From: Candidatus Methanoliparum thermophilum
GTDB lineage: Archaea > Halobacteriota > Methanoliparia > Methanoliparales > Methanoliparaceae
Direction of reading: 5' to 3'
Assembly: GCA_004212075.1 (NCBI GenBank)
Contig: RXIF01000004.1
Coordinates: 186,001 to 250,000, forward strand
Length of the DNA: 64,000 nucleotides
Shown: one piece after another, positions 47,040 through 55,573 of the stretch
Layout: each line of letters begins with the position of its first letter
Numbering within the stretch: the first letter of the stretch is position 1
Translations under genes and position numbers: made by a program
The notes under the pieces: generated by a model
The model's database searches: none
The model's input: the letters and a program-made list of their open reading frames with translations, nothing else
Told to the model about the DNA's origin: nothing

Positions 47040-47636
47040 ATGGCAGAATTTACGGAAAAATTTGATATAGAACTGTGTAATGTACCTCCTATGTTTTTAG
47101 ATGAAGAGAGATCATCACTCGATAAGGTTATACGGGATGTGATATCCAGCTTAAATCTTTCTAATACTGTTAGAAAAATGAAAGTCTTTATGGATCCAAA
47201 AGAGGCGTATTTTATAATAGTAGCCAATTTGGCTTCACCTGCATCACCAATTCTTCTTAAAGACGTATCAGTTACCTCTTTGAAGGGCGGAAAAATTGCT
47301 TTATCCGTATTTAATGAAGAGTATATGCCATCGATACTTAAATTTTTATGGGATAGATATGGAAGAGAGAATATAGAACAACCGGAAAGGTTAGATGTCG
47401 TTATAAACGCTTCAGATCTTGAAAATATTCTTAAGTTTGTTGTGGAAGATCCATCTAGCATCATATTTAATAAATTGATAGATGCGTTCGATAGGATCAA
47501 ACCAGAAGGATTCAGAGTTACAAGATATTTTTATGATAAGAAAAGCATTTATCTTATTGCATCAGAAGACACTATAAAAGATGAATGGCTTGAGACTGCA
47601 GAAAGAATTTTGAATGAGATAAAGGGGAGTGAATAA
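47040..47636 (+). CDS. Methanogenesis marker protein 17
   Basis: The 198-residue protein of the Mmp17 family has the start FDIELCNVPPMFLDEERS..., KMKVFMDPKEAYFIIVANLA near 43, and FDRIKPEGFRVTRYFYDKKSI near 145. Thirteen bases follow mmp15, and mmp7 begins two bases after its stop. Published work places Mmp17 with Mmp7, Mmp3 and A2 in the MCR activation complex. Confidence 0.9.
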   Translation: MAEFTEKFDIELCNVPPMFLDEERSSLDKVIRDVISSLNLSNTVRKMKVFMDPKEAYFIIVANLASPASPILLKDVSVTSLKGGKIALSVFNEEYMPSILKFLWDRYGRENIEQPERLDVVINASDLENILKFVVEDPSSIIFNKLIDAFDRIKPEGFRVTRYFYDKKSIYLIASEDTIKDEWLETAERILNEIKGSE

Positions 47637-47638
47637 TA

Positions 47639-48559
47639 TTGTTTGCTCCTATGATATATCAAGGTGGAGTCTATCAGCATAATAAGATTTTAGAACTCGT
47701 AGAAGATCTTGGCGGGTACTTAATCCAAAAGAATGAGATGCAGACAGAGGTCTCTTTAAATTTATTCGTTCCTAAAGAGGATATTGGTTTATTAGAGGCT
47801 AAAGCCAATGCATTGAAAGGAGAGCTTAAATATGCACCGCTTGCTGGGACGGATATACTTCTTGTCATTCCATCTTTAGCCTTTCATCATATGCCACATC
47901 CTAGCTGTGATATTGCAGAATATTTAAGGAGGGAAGGGGCGACAACCACTTTAATTGGTTTATCTCGTGGTGTGGGTAAGAGAATAGCACAGATAAAAGA
48001 GAGTGAGAAAAAGTTGATAGAGGAGTACGATATCGCCATATTTGTTATGGGCATCTTTGATGCATGCATAATCGAAAAAGAAGAAAAACTATTGGAAGAC
48101 ATAAATATACCTACTCTTGTTACCGGAGGTCCTGAAAGACTCAACTTGAGATATGCTAATAGTTATGTAGGTGGTATAGGAAGAATAAATCATAGGCTTA
48201 AAAAGGAGGGTGAAATTAAAAAATTAGATGATGTATTAACCTCCGTTATTCGTCTCGTAGAAGAGAGAAGGGAGAACATCGCTAAGGATCCTCTCATCAT
48301 AGAACCGCCAAAAATAATGTATGAGATAGAGAACCAGGTGTCTGATATAAAGGATGTCGTATCACCATCGCCTATATCTATACAGATAGACGGTCTAAGG
48401 GTAAAACTTCCCTATAATGAGTATAATAATGTTATAAACGAGATAAGGTTTGATGATGAAGGGTATAAGCTGGGAGAGATTGCCGCTATAAAACCTTCCT
48501 TATTCAGGCAGTCTATTCTTATCAAGGTAAGACCAATATCGGATATTACGACTATTTAA
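47639..48559 (+). CDS. Methanogenesis marker protein 7
   Basis: The 306-residue member of the Mmp7 family begins MIYQGGVYQHNKILELVEDLG. It has LVIPSLAFHHMPHPSCDIAEYLRR near 80 (nitrogenase-component-like fold expected), IGLSRGVGKRIAQI, FGIFDACIIEKEE-type stretch near 142 with a cysteine, and ITTI at the C-terminus. The start is TTG at 47639, with GGGGAG upstream. Mmp7 is reported to work with McrC and Mmp17 in reducing the nickel of F430. McrC itself is not in this window. Confidence 0.92.
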   Translation: MFAPMIYQGGVYQHNKILELVEDLGGYLIQKNEMQTEVSLNLFVPKEDIGLLEAKANALKGELKYAPLAGTDILLVIPSLAFHHMPHPSCDIAEYLRREGATTTLIGLSRGVGKRIAQIKESEKKLIEEYDIAIFVMGIFDACIIEKEEKLLEDINIPTLVTGGPERLNLRYANSYVGGIGRINHRLKKEGEIKKLDDVLTSVIRLVEERRENIAKDPLIIEPPKIMYEIENQVSDIKDVVSPSPISIQIDGLRVKLPYNEYNNVINEIRFDDEGYKLGEIAAIKPSLFRQSILIKVRPISDITTI

Positions 48560-48590
48560 TAGGATTTATTAAAAAGGAGTTGATTTAGTA

Positions 48591-49079
48591 ATGGTTGAGA
48601 CAAGAAACGTTCCAGGATGGGAATATTGTCCTGTTCCGGTCTGTCATGGAGGAGATCCAAGGGCATTGACCTTCTGTTGCCATCCTGGCTATCTATTAAC
48701 CTTTTCTAATATATGCCAAAGAGATAATATGCTTAATACTGTCGGTTTATCCCAAAAAGAGTTTGTAGAGGTAAAAAATAAATTCTCTAAAGATGTCGGT
48801 TGGGATAATGAAAAGGTCTGTTTTGGCTCTTTATCATATTGTTGTTTGAGAAAAAATGGCTGCCCTTCTTGGAGAGATATAGTATTGAGGGAACTTTACG
48901 GTCCAGATTTTAAAAAAGCGTTCAGAGAATATATGCTAAGAAAACGAGTATTGGCGGTCAAATTATTAGAAAAAGGTAAAAATAAAGATTTATTTAAAGA
49001 ATATATCGATAAAGAGCGAGAAGAGTTAAAAAAATTAGGTAGAGAAGATATCTTGTATCTTTTAGAAAGATCTTACTGA
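48591..49079 (+). CDS. Methanogenesis marker protein 9 (cysteine-rich)
   Basis: The 162 residues carry the Mmp9 domain with many cysteines: EYCPVPVCHGGDPRALTFCC (residues 10-29), NICQRDNML, VCFGSLSYCCLRKNGCP (about 82-98). The set suggests Fe-S or zinc binding. The C-terminal part is a charged helix. The ribosome site AAAGGAG precedes the ATG. It is the last gene of the atwA operon, stopping one base before the convergent modC-like gene. Confidence 0.9.
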   Translation: MVETRNVPGWEYCPVPVCHGGDPRALTFCCHPGYLLTFSNICQRDNMLNTVGLSQKEFVEVKNKFSKDVGWDNEKVCFGSLSYCCLRKNGCPSWRDIVLRELYGPDFKKAFREYMLRKRVLAVKLLEKGKNKDLFKEYIDKEREELKKLGREDILYLLERSY

Positions 49080-50132
49080 TTAAAAGATATGCACTGCAGT
49101 TGCTTTGAACGTAATATAGACGGGTGTATCTTTTTTGATAGCGAGATCCTCAAACGATCTCTTTGTTATTATTACAACGAATGGGACACCTACATCGACC
49201 ACTACCTTTATTATCGTTCCTTGATCCATTATAGATACAACCTTGCCTTTGTACGTATTTCTCGCGCTCGATTCGATCTTATTTATCGATATTAATATAT
49301 CTTCAGGCCGTATAGAGATCAGAACATTACCTGTTTTTTTAGTAACAGAAAAAACCGTTAGAAGTCCCTCTGATTTTTGTTTATCTATTATTTTTATCAT
49401 GGATAAATCTGTTAAAGGATCGATGTTTGCTATTCCTCTAAATAAATTTTCTATACCTACAAAATTTGCAACGAATTTTGAGTTTGGCCTTCTAAAAACT
49501 TCGTCAGGCGTTCCCACCTGCAAAATCCGGCCATTGTCTATCACTGCTATTCTATCCGCCAACAAAACCGACTCAAATTGATCATGAGTAACATGAACGA
49601 TCGTTATCTTTCTTCCTTCTTTTATCTTGTTGAGCATCTTTATTATCTTCTTTCTCGTGTTCAGATCTAACGCAGATAACGGTTCGTCCAAGAGAAGAAT
49701 TTTAGGGTTGTTAACAAGAGCACGAGCTAATGCTACCCGTTGGGCTTCTCCTCCCGAAAGAGTGTCTGGCATCCTTTGAAGAATATGATCTATCTCTAAA
49801 AACCTCGTTAATTCATCCAATCGATAACTTTTTTTCTGATTCAGTCCGAACTCTATGTTCTTCTTAACAGATAGATGCGGAAAAAGCATATAATCCTGAA
49901 AGACGATACCTATCCTTCTTTTTCTCGGCTCTTCTTTTGTAATATCCTTTCCATCTAATTCTATAGATCCTCGAATAGGTAGATGAAAACCGGCTATCGT
50001 CTCTAATAAGATACTCTTTCCCGCACCGGTCGGTCCGATTATTACGAAATATTCACCCTTTTTAATCTCGAGATCTATATCTTTCAATATAAACTCTTTC
50101 AGATCGACTACAAGGTTTTTAATCCTTATCAA
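49080..50132 (-). CDS. Molybdate/tungstate ABC transporter ATP-binding protein (ModC/WtpC-like)
   Basis: The 350-residue ATPase has Walker A GPTGAGKS near 36, LSGGEAQRVALARAL, Walker B ILLLDEPLSALD and a C-terminal TOBE/mop-type domain (SARNTYKGKVVSIMDQGTIIKVVVDVGVPF), a regulatory anion-binding fold found in Mod/Wtp ATPases. It overlaps the permease by four bases. With modA- and modB-like genes it forms a complete importer. Phosphate or sulfate are less likely given the TOBE domain and the operon. Confidence 0.9.
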   Translation of the reverse strand: MIRIKNLVVDLKEFILKDIDLEIKKGEYFVIIGPTGAGKSILLETIAGFHLPIRGSIELDGKDITKEEPRKRRIGIVFQDYMLFPHLSVKKNIEFGLNQKKSYRLDELTRFLEIDHILQRMPDTLSGGEAQRVALARALVNNPKILLLDEPLSALDLNTRKKIIKMLNKIKEGRKITIVHVTHDQFESVLLADRIAVIDNGRILQVGTPDEVFRRPNSKFVANFVGIENLFRGIANIDPLTDLSMIKIIDKQKSEGLLTVFSVTKKTGNVLISIRPEDILISINKIESSARNTYKGKVVSIMDQGTIIKVVVDVGVPFVVIITKRSFEDLAIKKDTPVYITFKATAVHIF

Positions 50133-50905
50133 AATCTTCCGCCTCCAAACTTTTCAAAAATGGCCAATGCTATAAACGAGATCAGTATTAAAATAACAGC
50201 AGAAGTGATCGCTCCTTCTATGTTTCCTTCAGATAAACTTAAAAATAGGTTTACAGGTAAAGTCTCCGTCTTCATAGCGATGCCTCCTGCAAATATCAAT
50301 ACCGCTCCAAACTCTGCTATCCCTCTTGCCCATGTTATTACCACACTACCAATTATTCCAGATTTTGCCATCGGTAGAGTAACTTTAAAGAAGGATCCTA
50401 ATTCTGTTTCACCAAGAGTTCGTGCGACCAATTCGTATCTTGGGTCTATGTTTGAGAAAGTAGAAACAAGTATTCTTGTTGTATATGGAGCATTGACAAA
50501 AAATTGAGCTAACACTATTCCTAAAGGTGAGAATACTAATTTTAAACCTAAACTTTCTAGTGCAGCACCAAAAAAGGTGATTCCAAATATGATCAACAAT
50601 CCTAAACCTGCAACGATTGGAGGAAAAGATATCGGTAGGTCTAAAATTATTCTTGCCAGCTTATTTCCAAAAAAGTCGTATCTTGCGATCGCATAAGACG
50701 TTGGAATCGATATCAGCATACATAATATGCTAGATATTATAGATGTTGTGATGCTTAAAAAGAGCGAAAAACACATTTCTTCACTTTTAATGTTTGATAT
50801 AAATCCTTCTGGTGTCAGTCTTAATATAATACCAAATATTACTGTCAGAATTAAAAAAGTAAATAGATAAGTTATGGTAATCGTTGTTTTTTTGAAATAA
50901 CTCAT
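50129..50905 (-). CDS. Molybdate/tungstate ABC transporter permease (ModB/WtpB-like)
   Basis: The 258-residue permease has six hydrophobic segments and the EAA loop VARTLGETELGSFFKVTLPMAKSGIIGS near 165, then WARGIAEFGAVLIFAGG, a phrase typical of molybdate/tungstate and sulfate permeases. The first helix is at about 10-30. It is the middle gene of the operon, 21 bases after the binding protein. The substrate assignment is by family and context, since the window's methanofuran gene implies a Mo/W formylmethanofuran dehydrogenase. Confidence 0.9.
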   Translation of the reverse strand: MSYFKKTTITITYLFTFLILTVIFGIILRLTPEGFISNIKSEEMCFSLFLSITTSIISSILCMLISIPTSYAIARYDFFGNKLARIILDLPISFPPIVAGLGLLIIFGITFFGAALESLGLKLVFSPLGIVLAQFFVNAPYTTRILVSTFSNIDPRYELVARTLGETELGSFFKVTLPMAKSGIIGSVVITWARGIAEFGAVLIFAGGIAMKTETLPVNLFLSLSEGNIEGAITSAVILILISFIALAIFEKFGGGRF

Positions 50906-50926
50906 TTGCTCTTTTTTCGCTTTATC

Positions 50927-51721
50927 TTATTCAATAGGTTTAAATCCTTTCTCCCTCCATATTTTAAGCCCTTCTTCGCTCGTAATAAAATTCAAAAACT
51001 CTTTTGCAGTATCTAAATTCTCTGTGCACCTTGTAACAGAGGCAGGTATCGTCTCTATTATATTCTTAGCCGGATCGATCTCTATTACTTCTATCTTATC
51101 ATCATCTACGAGCGTTTCTTTCCATACTATCGCAGCATCTACTACCCCAGTAGGGATATACACAAGCAATTCGTTCACAGTAGCGGTCTCAACTTCTAAA
51201 TTGTTCTCTCGTATTATATCATAAAGCCCCTCTCGTTCCAAAATTTCCTTAGAGACTCGACCTATAGCACACCGATCCTTATTTCCTAGCGCCACCTTTA
51301 CACCTGGTTTTGATAAGTCCTCCAAAGAGGTTATACCTTTCGGATTATCATCCTTTACTATTATGCAAGGTATATGATATACTACGTCTTTTGTCAGGTT
51401 TTTATAAACCAATCCTTCCTCTATAGCGCGTTCGGTATAATATTTTCCACCTGGAATAAAGATGTCACCACGTTGAGATAGCGAGAGTTGTCCAAAAAGA
51501 TGGGCGGATCCGCCATAGATAATATCGACCGTTATACCTGTTTTTTCCTCGAATTTGTCGGCTATCTCATCCATTACCGGCTTTAATCCTGCTCCGCTAT
51601 ATATCAATAATCTTTCTTCATCGATCTTTTGATCATTATAATTATAACCATAGTAACATGCTAAACTCAGAATAGCCACAATCGATACAGATACTATCAA
51701 TATTATATCTCTTCTTTTCAT
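50927..51721 (-). CDS. Molybdate/tungstate substrate-binding protein (ModA-like)
   Basis: The 264-residue extracytoplasmic binding protein has an N-terminal anchor/signal (8-24, with a Cys at 22), then LLIYSGAGLKPVMDEIADKFEE, VDIIYGGSAHLFGQLSLSQRGDIFIPGG and FLNFITSEEGLKIWREKGF, the ModA/TupA layout. Upstream lies a 96-bp region almost identical to that before the DUF364 gene at 54683, which probably holds the promoter and an operator. Tungstate versus molybdate cannot be decided from the sequence. Confidence 0.9.
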   Translation of the reverse strand: MKRRDIILIVSVSIVAILSLACYYGYNYNDQKIDEERLLIYSGAGLKPVMDEIADKFEEKTGITVDIIYGGSAHLFGQLSLSQRGDIFIPGGKYYTERAIEEGLVYKNLTKDVVYHIPCIIVKDDNPKGITSLEDLSKPGVKVALGNKDRCAIGRVSKEILEREGLYDIIRENNLEVETATVNELLVYIPTGVVDAAIVWKETLVDDDKIEVIEIDPAKNIIETIPASVTRCTENLDTAKEFLNFITSEEGLKIWREKGFKPIE

Positions 51722-51810
51722 ATTTATCTTATTTCTTTTTATGTATACTATATTAAGTTTTCTTTATCTTAAATAAAATATTTTTATTTTACATGATAAA
51801 ATCTTTAACT
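51715..51810 (-). promoter_or_regulatory. Duplicated upstream region, copy A (before the modA-like gene)
   Basis: 96 bp here match 54677-54773 with one inserted base and two substitutions, while the genes on either side are unrelated. On the minus strand it contains ttttatcatgtaaaat, an inverted repeat of the form TTTTA-n5-TAAAA (about 51784-51799), then the A/T-rich stretch tttatttaagataaag, TATA-like aatatagtatac, and aagaaataagataaat just before the ATG at 51721. This is best read as a shared promoter with an operator. Confidence 0.75.
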
Positions 51811-52755
51811 CCAACCTATCTTGCTTTTTTTTAAAAGGTATATAAAAAAAGGTGCTCCCATAATCGCTGTCAGTATCCCTAACGGAATTTCTACCGTAGT
51901 TAACGCCCTTGCAAAATTATCTACTAATAAAAGATAAGATGCACCTAAAGAGAGTGTTGCCGGCAATAATTTCCTATGATCAGGCCCTACAATCATCCTT
52001 CCTATATGAGGGATCACCAATCCGACCCACCCAATTATGCCGCTGATACAGACCGCAGATGCTGTTAATATAGTACAACAAATTATCATCAATGTCGTAA
52101 ATTTTTTTGTGTTTAATCCAAGAGAACGTGCCTCCTCATCTCCTATTGATATTACGTTTATCTTCCACCTAATCAGCAATAGTATCATTATACTGACTAA
52201 CATAGGAAAAATAACAACCAATAGGTCTTTATTAGAGACCGAAGAGAGACTACCCATAAGCCAAAAAACAATAGCGGGCAGTTTTTCATACGGATCTGCC
52301 ACATATTTTGTAAAGGAGGTTAATGCTGAAAATAATGATCCGACTGCCATGCCAGATAATACCAAAACTAGATTAGAGCTACTTTTGACAAGCCTACTGA
52401 CAAAATACGTTATGGCGACTGCGGTCAACCCGAATAGCAGTGCAAATATCTGTATGTAAAAAAGGTTTAATGATAGAAGGATGGCAATAGACGCACCCAA
52501 ACTTGCACCAGCCGATACTCCTAATATGTCAGGAGATACCAAAGGATTTTTGAACAATCCTTGAAATGATGCGCCTGAGATGGATAATCCCGCACCGACA
52601 AGCATGGCGGCAATTATTCTTGGTATTCTTATTTGAAATATAACCGTTTCTGCTATGTTATCGCATTCTATAGGTAATATTTTAGATAATATAACAGTTA
52701 TAACCTCTATTGGTGAGATCGGATATCTACCAATCAAAAATGATGAAAAGAACAA
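51805..52755 (-). CDS. FecCD/BtuC-type ABC transporter permease (5' end probably frameshifted)
   Basis: Permease of the type II importer family (iron-siderophore, B12, molybdate). Motifs include FQIRIPRIIAAMLVGAGLSISGASFQGLFKNPL near 42-75, DILGVSAGASLG, and GIIGWVGLVIPHIGRMIVGPDHR near 240. As read from TTG 52755 it has 316 residues and lacks most of the first helix. The missing part (GILIILPFFLF) is coded just upstream in frame, but a TAA at about 52800 closes that frame. Shifting by one base in a run of eight A (52795-52802 on the plus strand as T8) restores ATG at 52826 or 52838 and a protein of normal length (about 340). Confidence 0.85.
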   Translation of the reverse strand: MFFSSFLIGRYPISPIEVITVILSKILPIECDNIAETVIFQIRIPRIIAAMLVGAGLSISGASFQGLFKNPLVSPDILGVSAGASLGASIAILLSLNLFYIQIFALLFGLTAVAITYFVSRLVKSSSNLVLVLSGMAVGSLFSALTSFTKYVADPYEKLPAIVFWLMGSLSSVSNKDLLVVIFPMLVSIMILLLIRWKINVISIGDEEARSLGLNTKKFTTLMIICCTILTASAVCISGIIGWVGLVIPHIGRMIVGPDHRKLLPATLSLGASYLLLVDNFARALTTVEIPLGILTAIMGAPFFIYLLKKSKIGWS

Positions 52756-52902
52756 AAAAAATGGTAATATAATAAGGATACCTTTACAACGACATTTTTT
52801 TTATCGATATAATCGATCTCGTCCATGATATTACCCATCAATTACCAATATTTCATTCGTATCTCTATAGCATATCTTAGATCAAAAAATCACCATTCGT
52901 TT

Positions 52903-53973
52903 TTAAACCCCATTTAATAACTGAGATACCTCTTCGTCCGTCAATTCGTAATGATAAAATTTGGAATAAAACTCTTTAGTGAGATCTCTTATATCTATGT
53001 CATCAAATTTTTCTGGATACAAAATTTTTGCAGTCCAAGGTATCCCAATAATAGTGTTAGCACCTGGAGGCCTGTCAAACCAGCAAAATGGCGAAAGTGG
53101 CGTGAGATATACTTTATGATTCTTAACTGCATCGATTTCTCGCCATCTCGGGTCTGAATAGATTTTATCGTAGAATATCTGATCACCAGCAATAATTATT
53201 TCAGGATTCCAACTAATGACCTGTTCCATATTTACCTCGGTCCGTCCATAACCCATCTTTAAAGGACAATCTGCAATATTGATCCCCCCACATATCTCGA
53301 TCAGTTGTGAATGCGGCGATCCTTTTGGATCTGTCATCAGCCCATCTGGACCTTCAGCATAGTAAACTCTTCTTTTCTCATTATCAGGAATGTCTGATAC
53401 CCGTCTACTTACCATAGTTATCATACGATCGTAAAACGATATTAATTCATCGGATTGATTCTCCACATCTAAAATTTTTCCAACAAATTGGATAGACTGT
53501 TTTAAATATAGTATATCGACCGTCTCTGCTACACCTACCACGGGGATATCGCCAAACTTCTTTTGACGCATGTATATTGTATCTCTAAAATCTCCTTCCG
53601 TATGAAATCCTTCAAATATAACGTCTGGATTCATTACTATAAAATTTTCATAATTTCCACTCTGAGTTCCAAACCAACCGCCCACTACTGGTAAATCTCT
53701 ATATTTTTGAGGAATATATTCCCCATTAGGCATAAAACTCCATCCAGCGAGTTTGTCGGGTGCTAGCATATATATCATCAACGTAGTTGGAGGAGAAGTT
53801 CCTAAAACCCTATCTATCTCTAAAGGGATCTCTACTTCTCGACCAACCATATCGATTATTGTTTCTGTCTCTATATTTTCTAAATTTTCTGTTGGTTGAT
53901 AGAGAATGATGGCTAGAAAGGCTAAGGCTACGGCGGCCACTAATACTATAAGTAGTATCTTACTCTTTCTCAT
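52903..53973 (-). CDS. Metal-complex/oxyanion-binding protein (BtuF/FhuD-like, TroA fold)
   Basis: The 356-residue extracytoplasmic binding protein starts with a membrane anchor (1-25), then IIDMVGREVEIPLEIDRVLGTSP, the standard opening of the fold. MNPDVIFEGFHTEGDF (near 112) and ISWNPEIIIAGD (near 255) mark the two lobes. It overlaps the DUF364 gene by four bases and precedes the FecCD permease, so the operon is DUF364, binding protein, permease. The ligand may be molybdate/tungstate, iron or a cofactor. Confidence 0.88.
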   Translation of the reverse strand: MRKSKILLIVLVAAVALAFLAIILYQPTENLENIETETIIDMVGREVEIPLEIDRVLGTSPPTTLMIYMLAPDKLAGWSFMPNGEYIPQKYRDLPVVGGWFGTQSGNYENFIVMNPDVIFEGFHTEGDFRDTIYMRQKKFGDIPVVGVAETVDILYLKQSIQFVGKILDVENQSDELISFYDRMITMVSRRVSDIPDNEKRRVYYAEGPDGLMTDPKGSPHSQLIEICGGINIADCPLKMGYGRTEVNMEQVISWNPEIIIAGDQIFYDKIYSDPRWREIDAVKNHKVYLTPLSPFCWFDRPPGANTIIGIPWTAKILYPEKFDDIDIRDLTKEFYSKFYHYELTDEEVSQLLNGV

Positions 53974-54683
53974 CTTTCCATCACCACGAACTCTATAGCA
54001 TCTTCGAATTGCCTAACCATTCCGCATCCTTGCGCTATCTTTTCCATCATAAGTCTCTCATCTGTTACTTTTATGCCTGCAAGTAGATCTACACCATAAT
54101 CGAATAATATTGGAGACATTGGTGTACTTGGTCCTAAAAGAATTGTATAACCGTTGCTTAGTTCTAATAATCTCTCTATTGACTTATTTATTATTGCAGA
54201 ACTGGTTATAACGACTATATCTGCTTTCGGAACAAAATATTCAGAAGCAATATCAGGTAGATCACCTTCTTGAGGATTTTTCTCTATCACCCATAACTCA
54301 TCTGCTTTTTCTCTTAGTTCTTCTATCCGTGGAAAATGTCCTATCATCGTTATCTTTTTTCCATCCCCTTTTTCCAATAATAGATCTAGCAAATTTATTC
54401 CTTTTTTACCTTTAACATCGATCAAAGAATTTATAGCAGCAACTCCTAGACCAGCCTCGATCATATTCCAAGACTTTGCATAACCTGCCAGATTTATAGC
54501 TGTTTTTTCCTTTAATCGTCCTAGGTCCTTGATCTTATAATGATGTAGCGATCCAAAATTTTTGGAGATTCCACAATTCTTGCTTAAAACGCCTATCCAC
54601 GAATAACCTACATGTATATCTCTTATTTCATGATCTTTATCGTTCAAATCCGATATCAGGTCATCTATTATTTTTATTTTCAT
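53970..54683 (-). CDS. DUF364 putative heavy-metal-chelation protein
   Basis: The 237-residue cytoplasmic protein of the DUF364 family carries NLAGYAKSWNMIEAGLGVAAINSLID near 65, KITMIGHFPRIEELRE, IVVITSSAIINKSIERLLELS and TILLGPSTPMSPILFDYGVD. It has a Rossmann-like layout and is linked in archaea to type II metal importers. The first gene after copy B of the duplicated promoter, it overlaps the binding-protein gene by four bases. Its chemistry is unknown; metal chelation or processing is the family guess. Confidence 0.82.
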   Translation of the reverse strand: MKIKIIDDLISDLNDKDHEIRDIHVGYSWIGVLSKNCGISKNFGSLHHYKIKDLGRLKEKTAINLAGYAKSWNMIEAGLGVAAINSLIDVKGKKGINLLDLLLEKGDGKKITMIGHFPRIEELREKADELWVIEKNPQEGDLPDIASEYFVPKADIVVITSSAIINKSIERLLELSNGYTILLGPSTPMSPILFDYGVDLLAGIKVTDERLMMEKIAQGCGMVRQFEDAIEFVVMER

Positions 54684-54773
54684 ATTTATCTTATTTCTTT
54701 TTTATATATACTATATTAAGTTTTCTTTATCTTAAATAAAATATTTTTATTTTACATGATAGAATCTTTAACT
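54677..54773 (-). promoter_or_regulatory. Duplicated upstream region, copy B (before the DUF364 gene)
   Basis: Partner of 51715-51810. The inverted repeat is slightly weaker here (ttctatcatgtaaaat on the minus strand). It fills almost the whole gap between the ATPase stop at 54784 and the DUF364 ATG, so the second part of the importer operon has its own promoter. Confidence 0.75.
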
Positions 54774-54783
54774 TTTATATCTG

Positions 54784-55569
54784 CTATTGGTCTATAATAG
54801 GAACGCATACCTTTATTTCATTATTTTTGCCATTCGAAACTTGAACTATCTTCACATCTATTGCATATATCTTTTTAAGATTTTTTTCAGTTACAACATC
54901 ATCGGGATTACCTATATCTATAAATCGTCCATCTTTCATTATCGCCGTCATGTTTGAAGCAATAAACGCATGATCTGGAAAGTGTGATGTCATAACTATG
55001 GATAAACCCGTATCTGCTAACTTCTTTATAATTTTAAGAACACGTACCTGATTTCCGAAATCTAAATGAGATGTTGGCTCATCTAAAAGTAGTATCTTTG
55101 GTTGCTGAGCTAATGCTCGAGCGAATAATACAAGTTGTCTCTCTCCTCCACTAATCTCAGTATATGGTTTGTCTATCAGATGATTTACCCCGACAGAATC
55201 GATTGCTGACTTTGCTATTGCGATATCTCTTTTTGATGGAGCAGAAAAAGGATTAAGATAGGGTGTCCTTCCCATAAGCACTACGTCTAAGACGGAATAT
55301 GGAAAGGTAGGATTGTGCATCTGTGGAATGTAACTTATATATCGTGCTAAATCCCGCTCGCCAAAATATTTAATATTTCTTTCTCCGATCGATACAGATC
55401 CACTTTGAAGTTTCAATAGATTACAAATACAGCGAATAAGTGTAGTCTTTCCACTCCCATTTGAGCCTAATATACATAGAACATCTCCTGCTTTTACTGA
55501 AAAACTAATATCTTCAAATATACATCCATTTTTATTATAAGAGAAAGCCGCATCTTTTACGTCAAGCAT
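54784..55569 (-). CDS. FepC/BtuD-type ABC transporter ATP-binding protein
   Basis: The 261-residue ATPase of type II importers has Walker A GSNGSGKTT near 35, Q-loop YIPQMHNPTFPYSVLDVVLMG near 83 (YIPQ is typical of the Fec/Btu/Mol group), signature EISGGERQLVLFARAL, and Walker B ILLLDEPTSHLD, with H-loop MTSH. It works with the permease at 51805-52755, although copy B of the promoter repeat lies between the genes. The methyltransferase ends five bases before its start. Confidence 0.92.
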   Translation of the reverse strand: MLDVKDAAFSYNKNGCIFEDISFSVKAGDVLCILGSNGSGKTTLIRCICNLLKLQSGSVSIGERNIKYFGERDLARYISYIPQMHNPTFPYSVLDVVLMGRTPYLNPFSAPSKRDIAIAKSAIDSVGVNHLIDKPYTEISGGERQLVLFARALAQQPKILLLDEPTSHLDFGNQVRVLKIIKKLADTGLSIVMTSHFPDHAFIASNMTAIMKDGRFIDIGNPDDVVTEKNLKKIYAIDVKIVQVSNGKNNEIKVCVPIIDQ

Positions 55570-55573
55570 ATAC

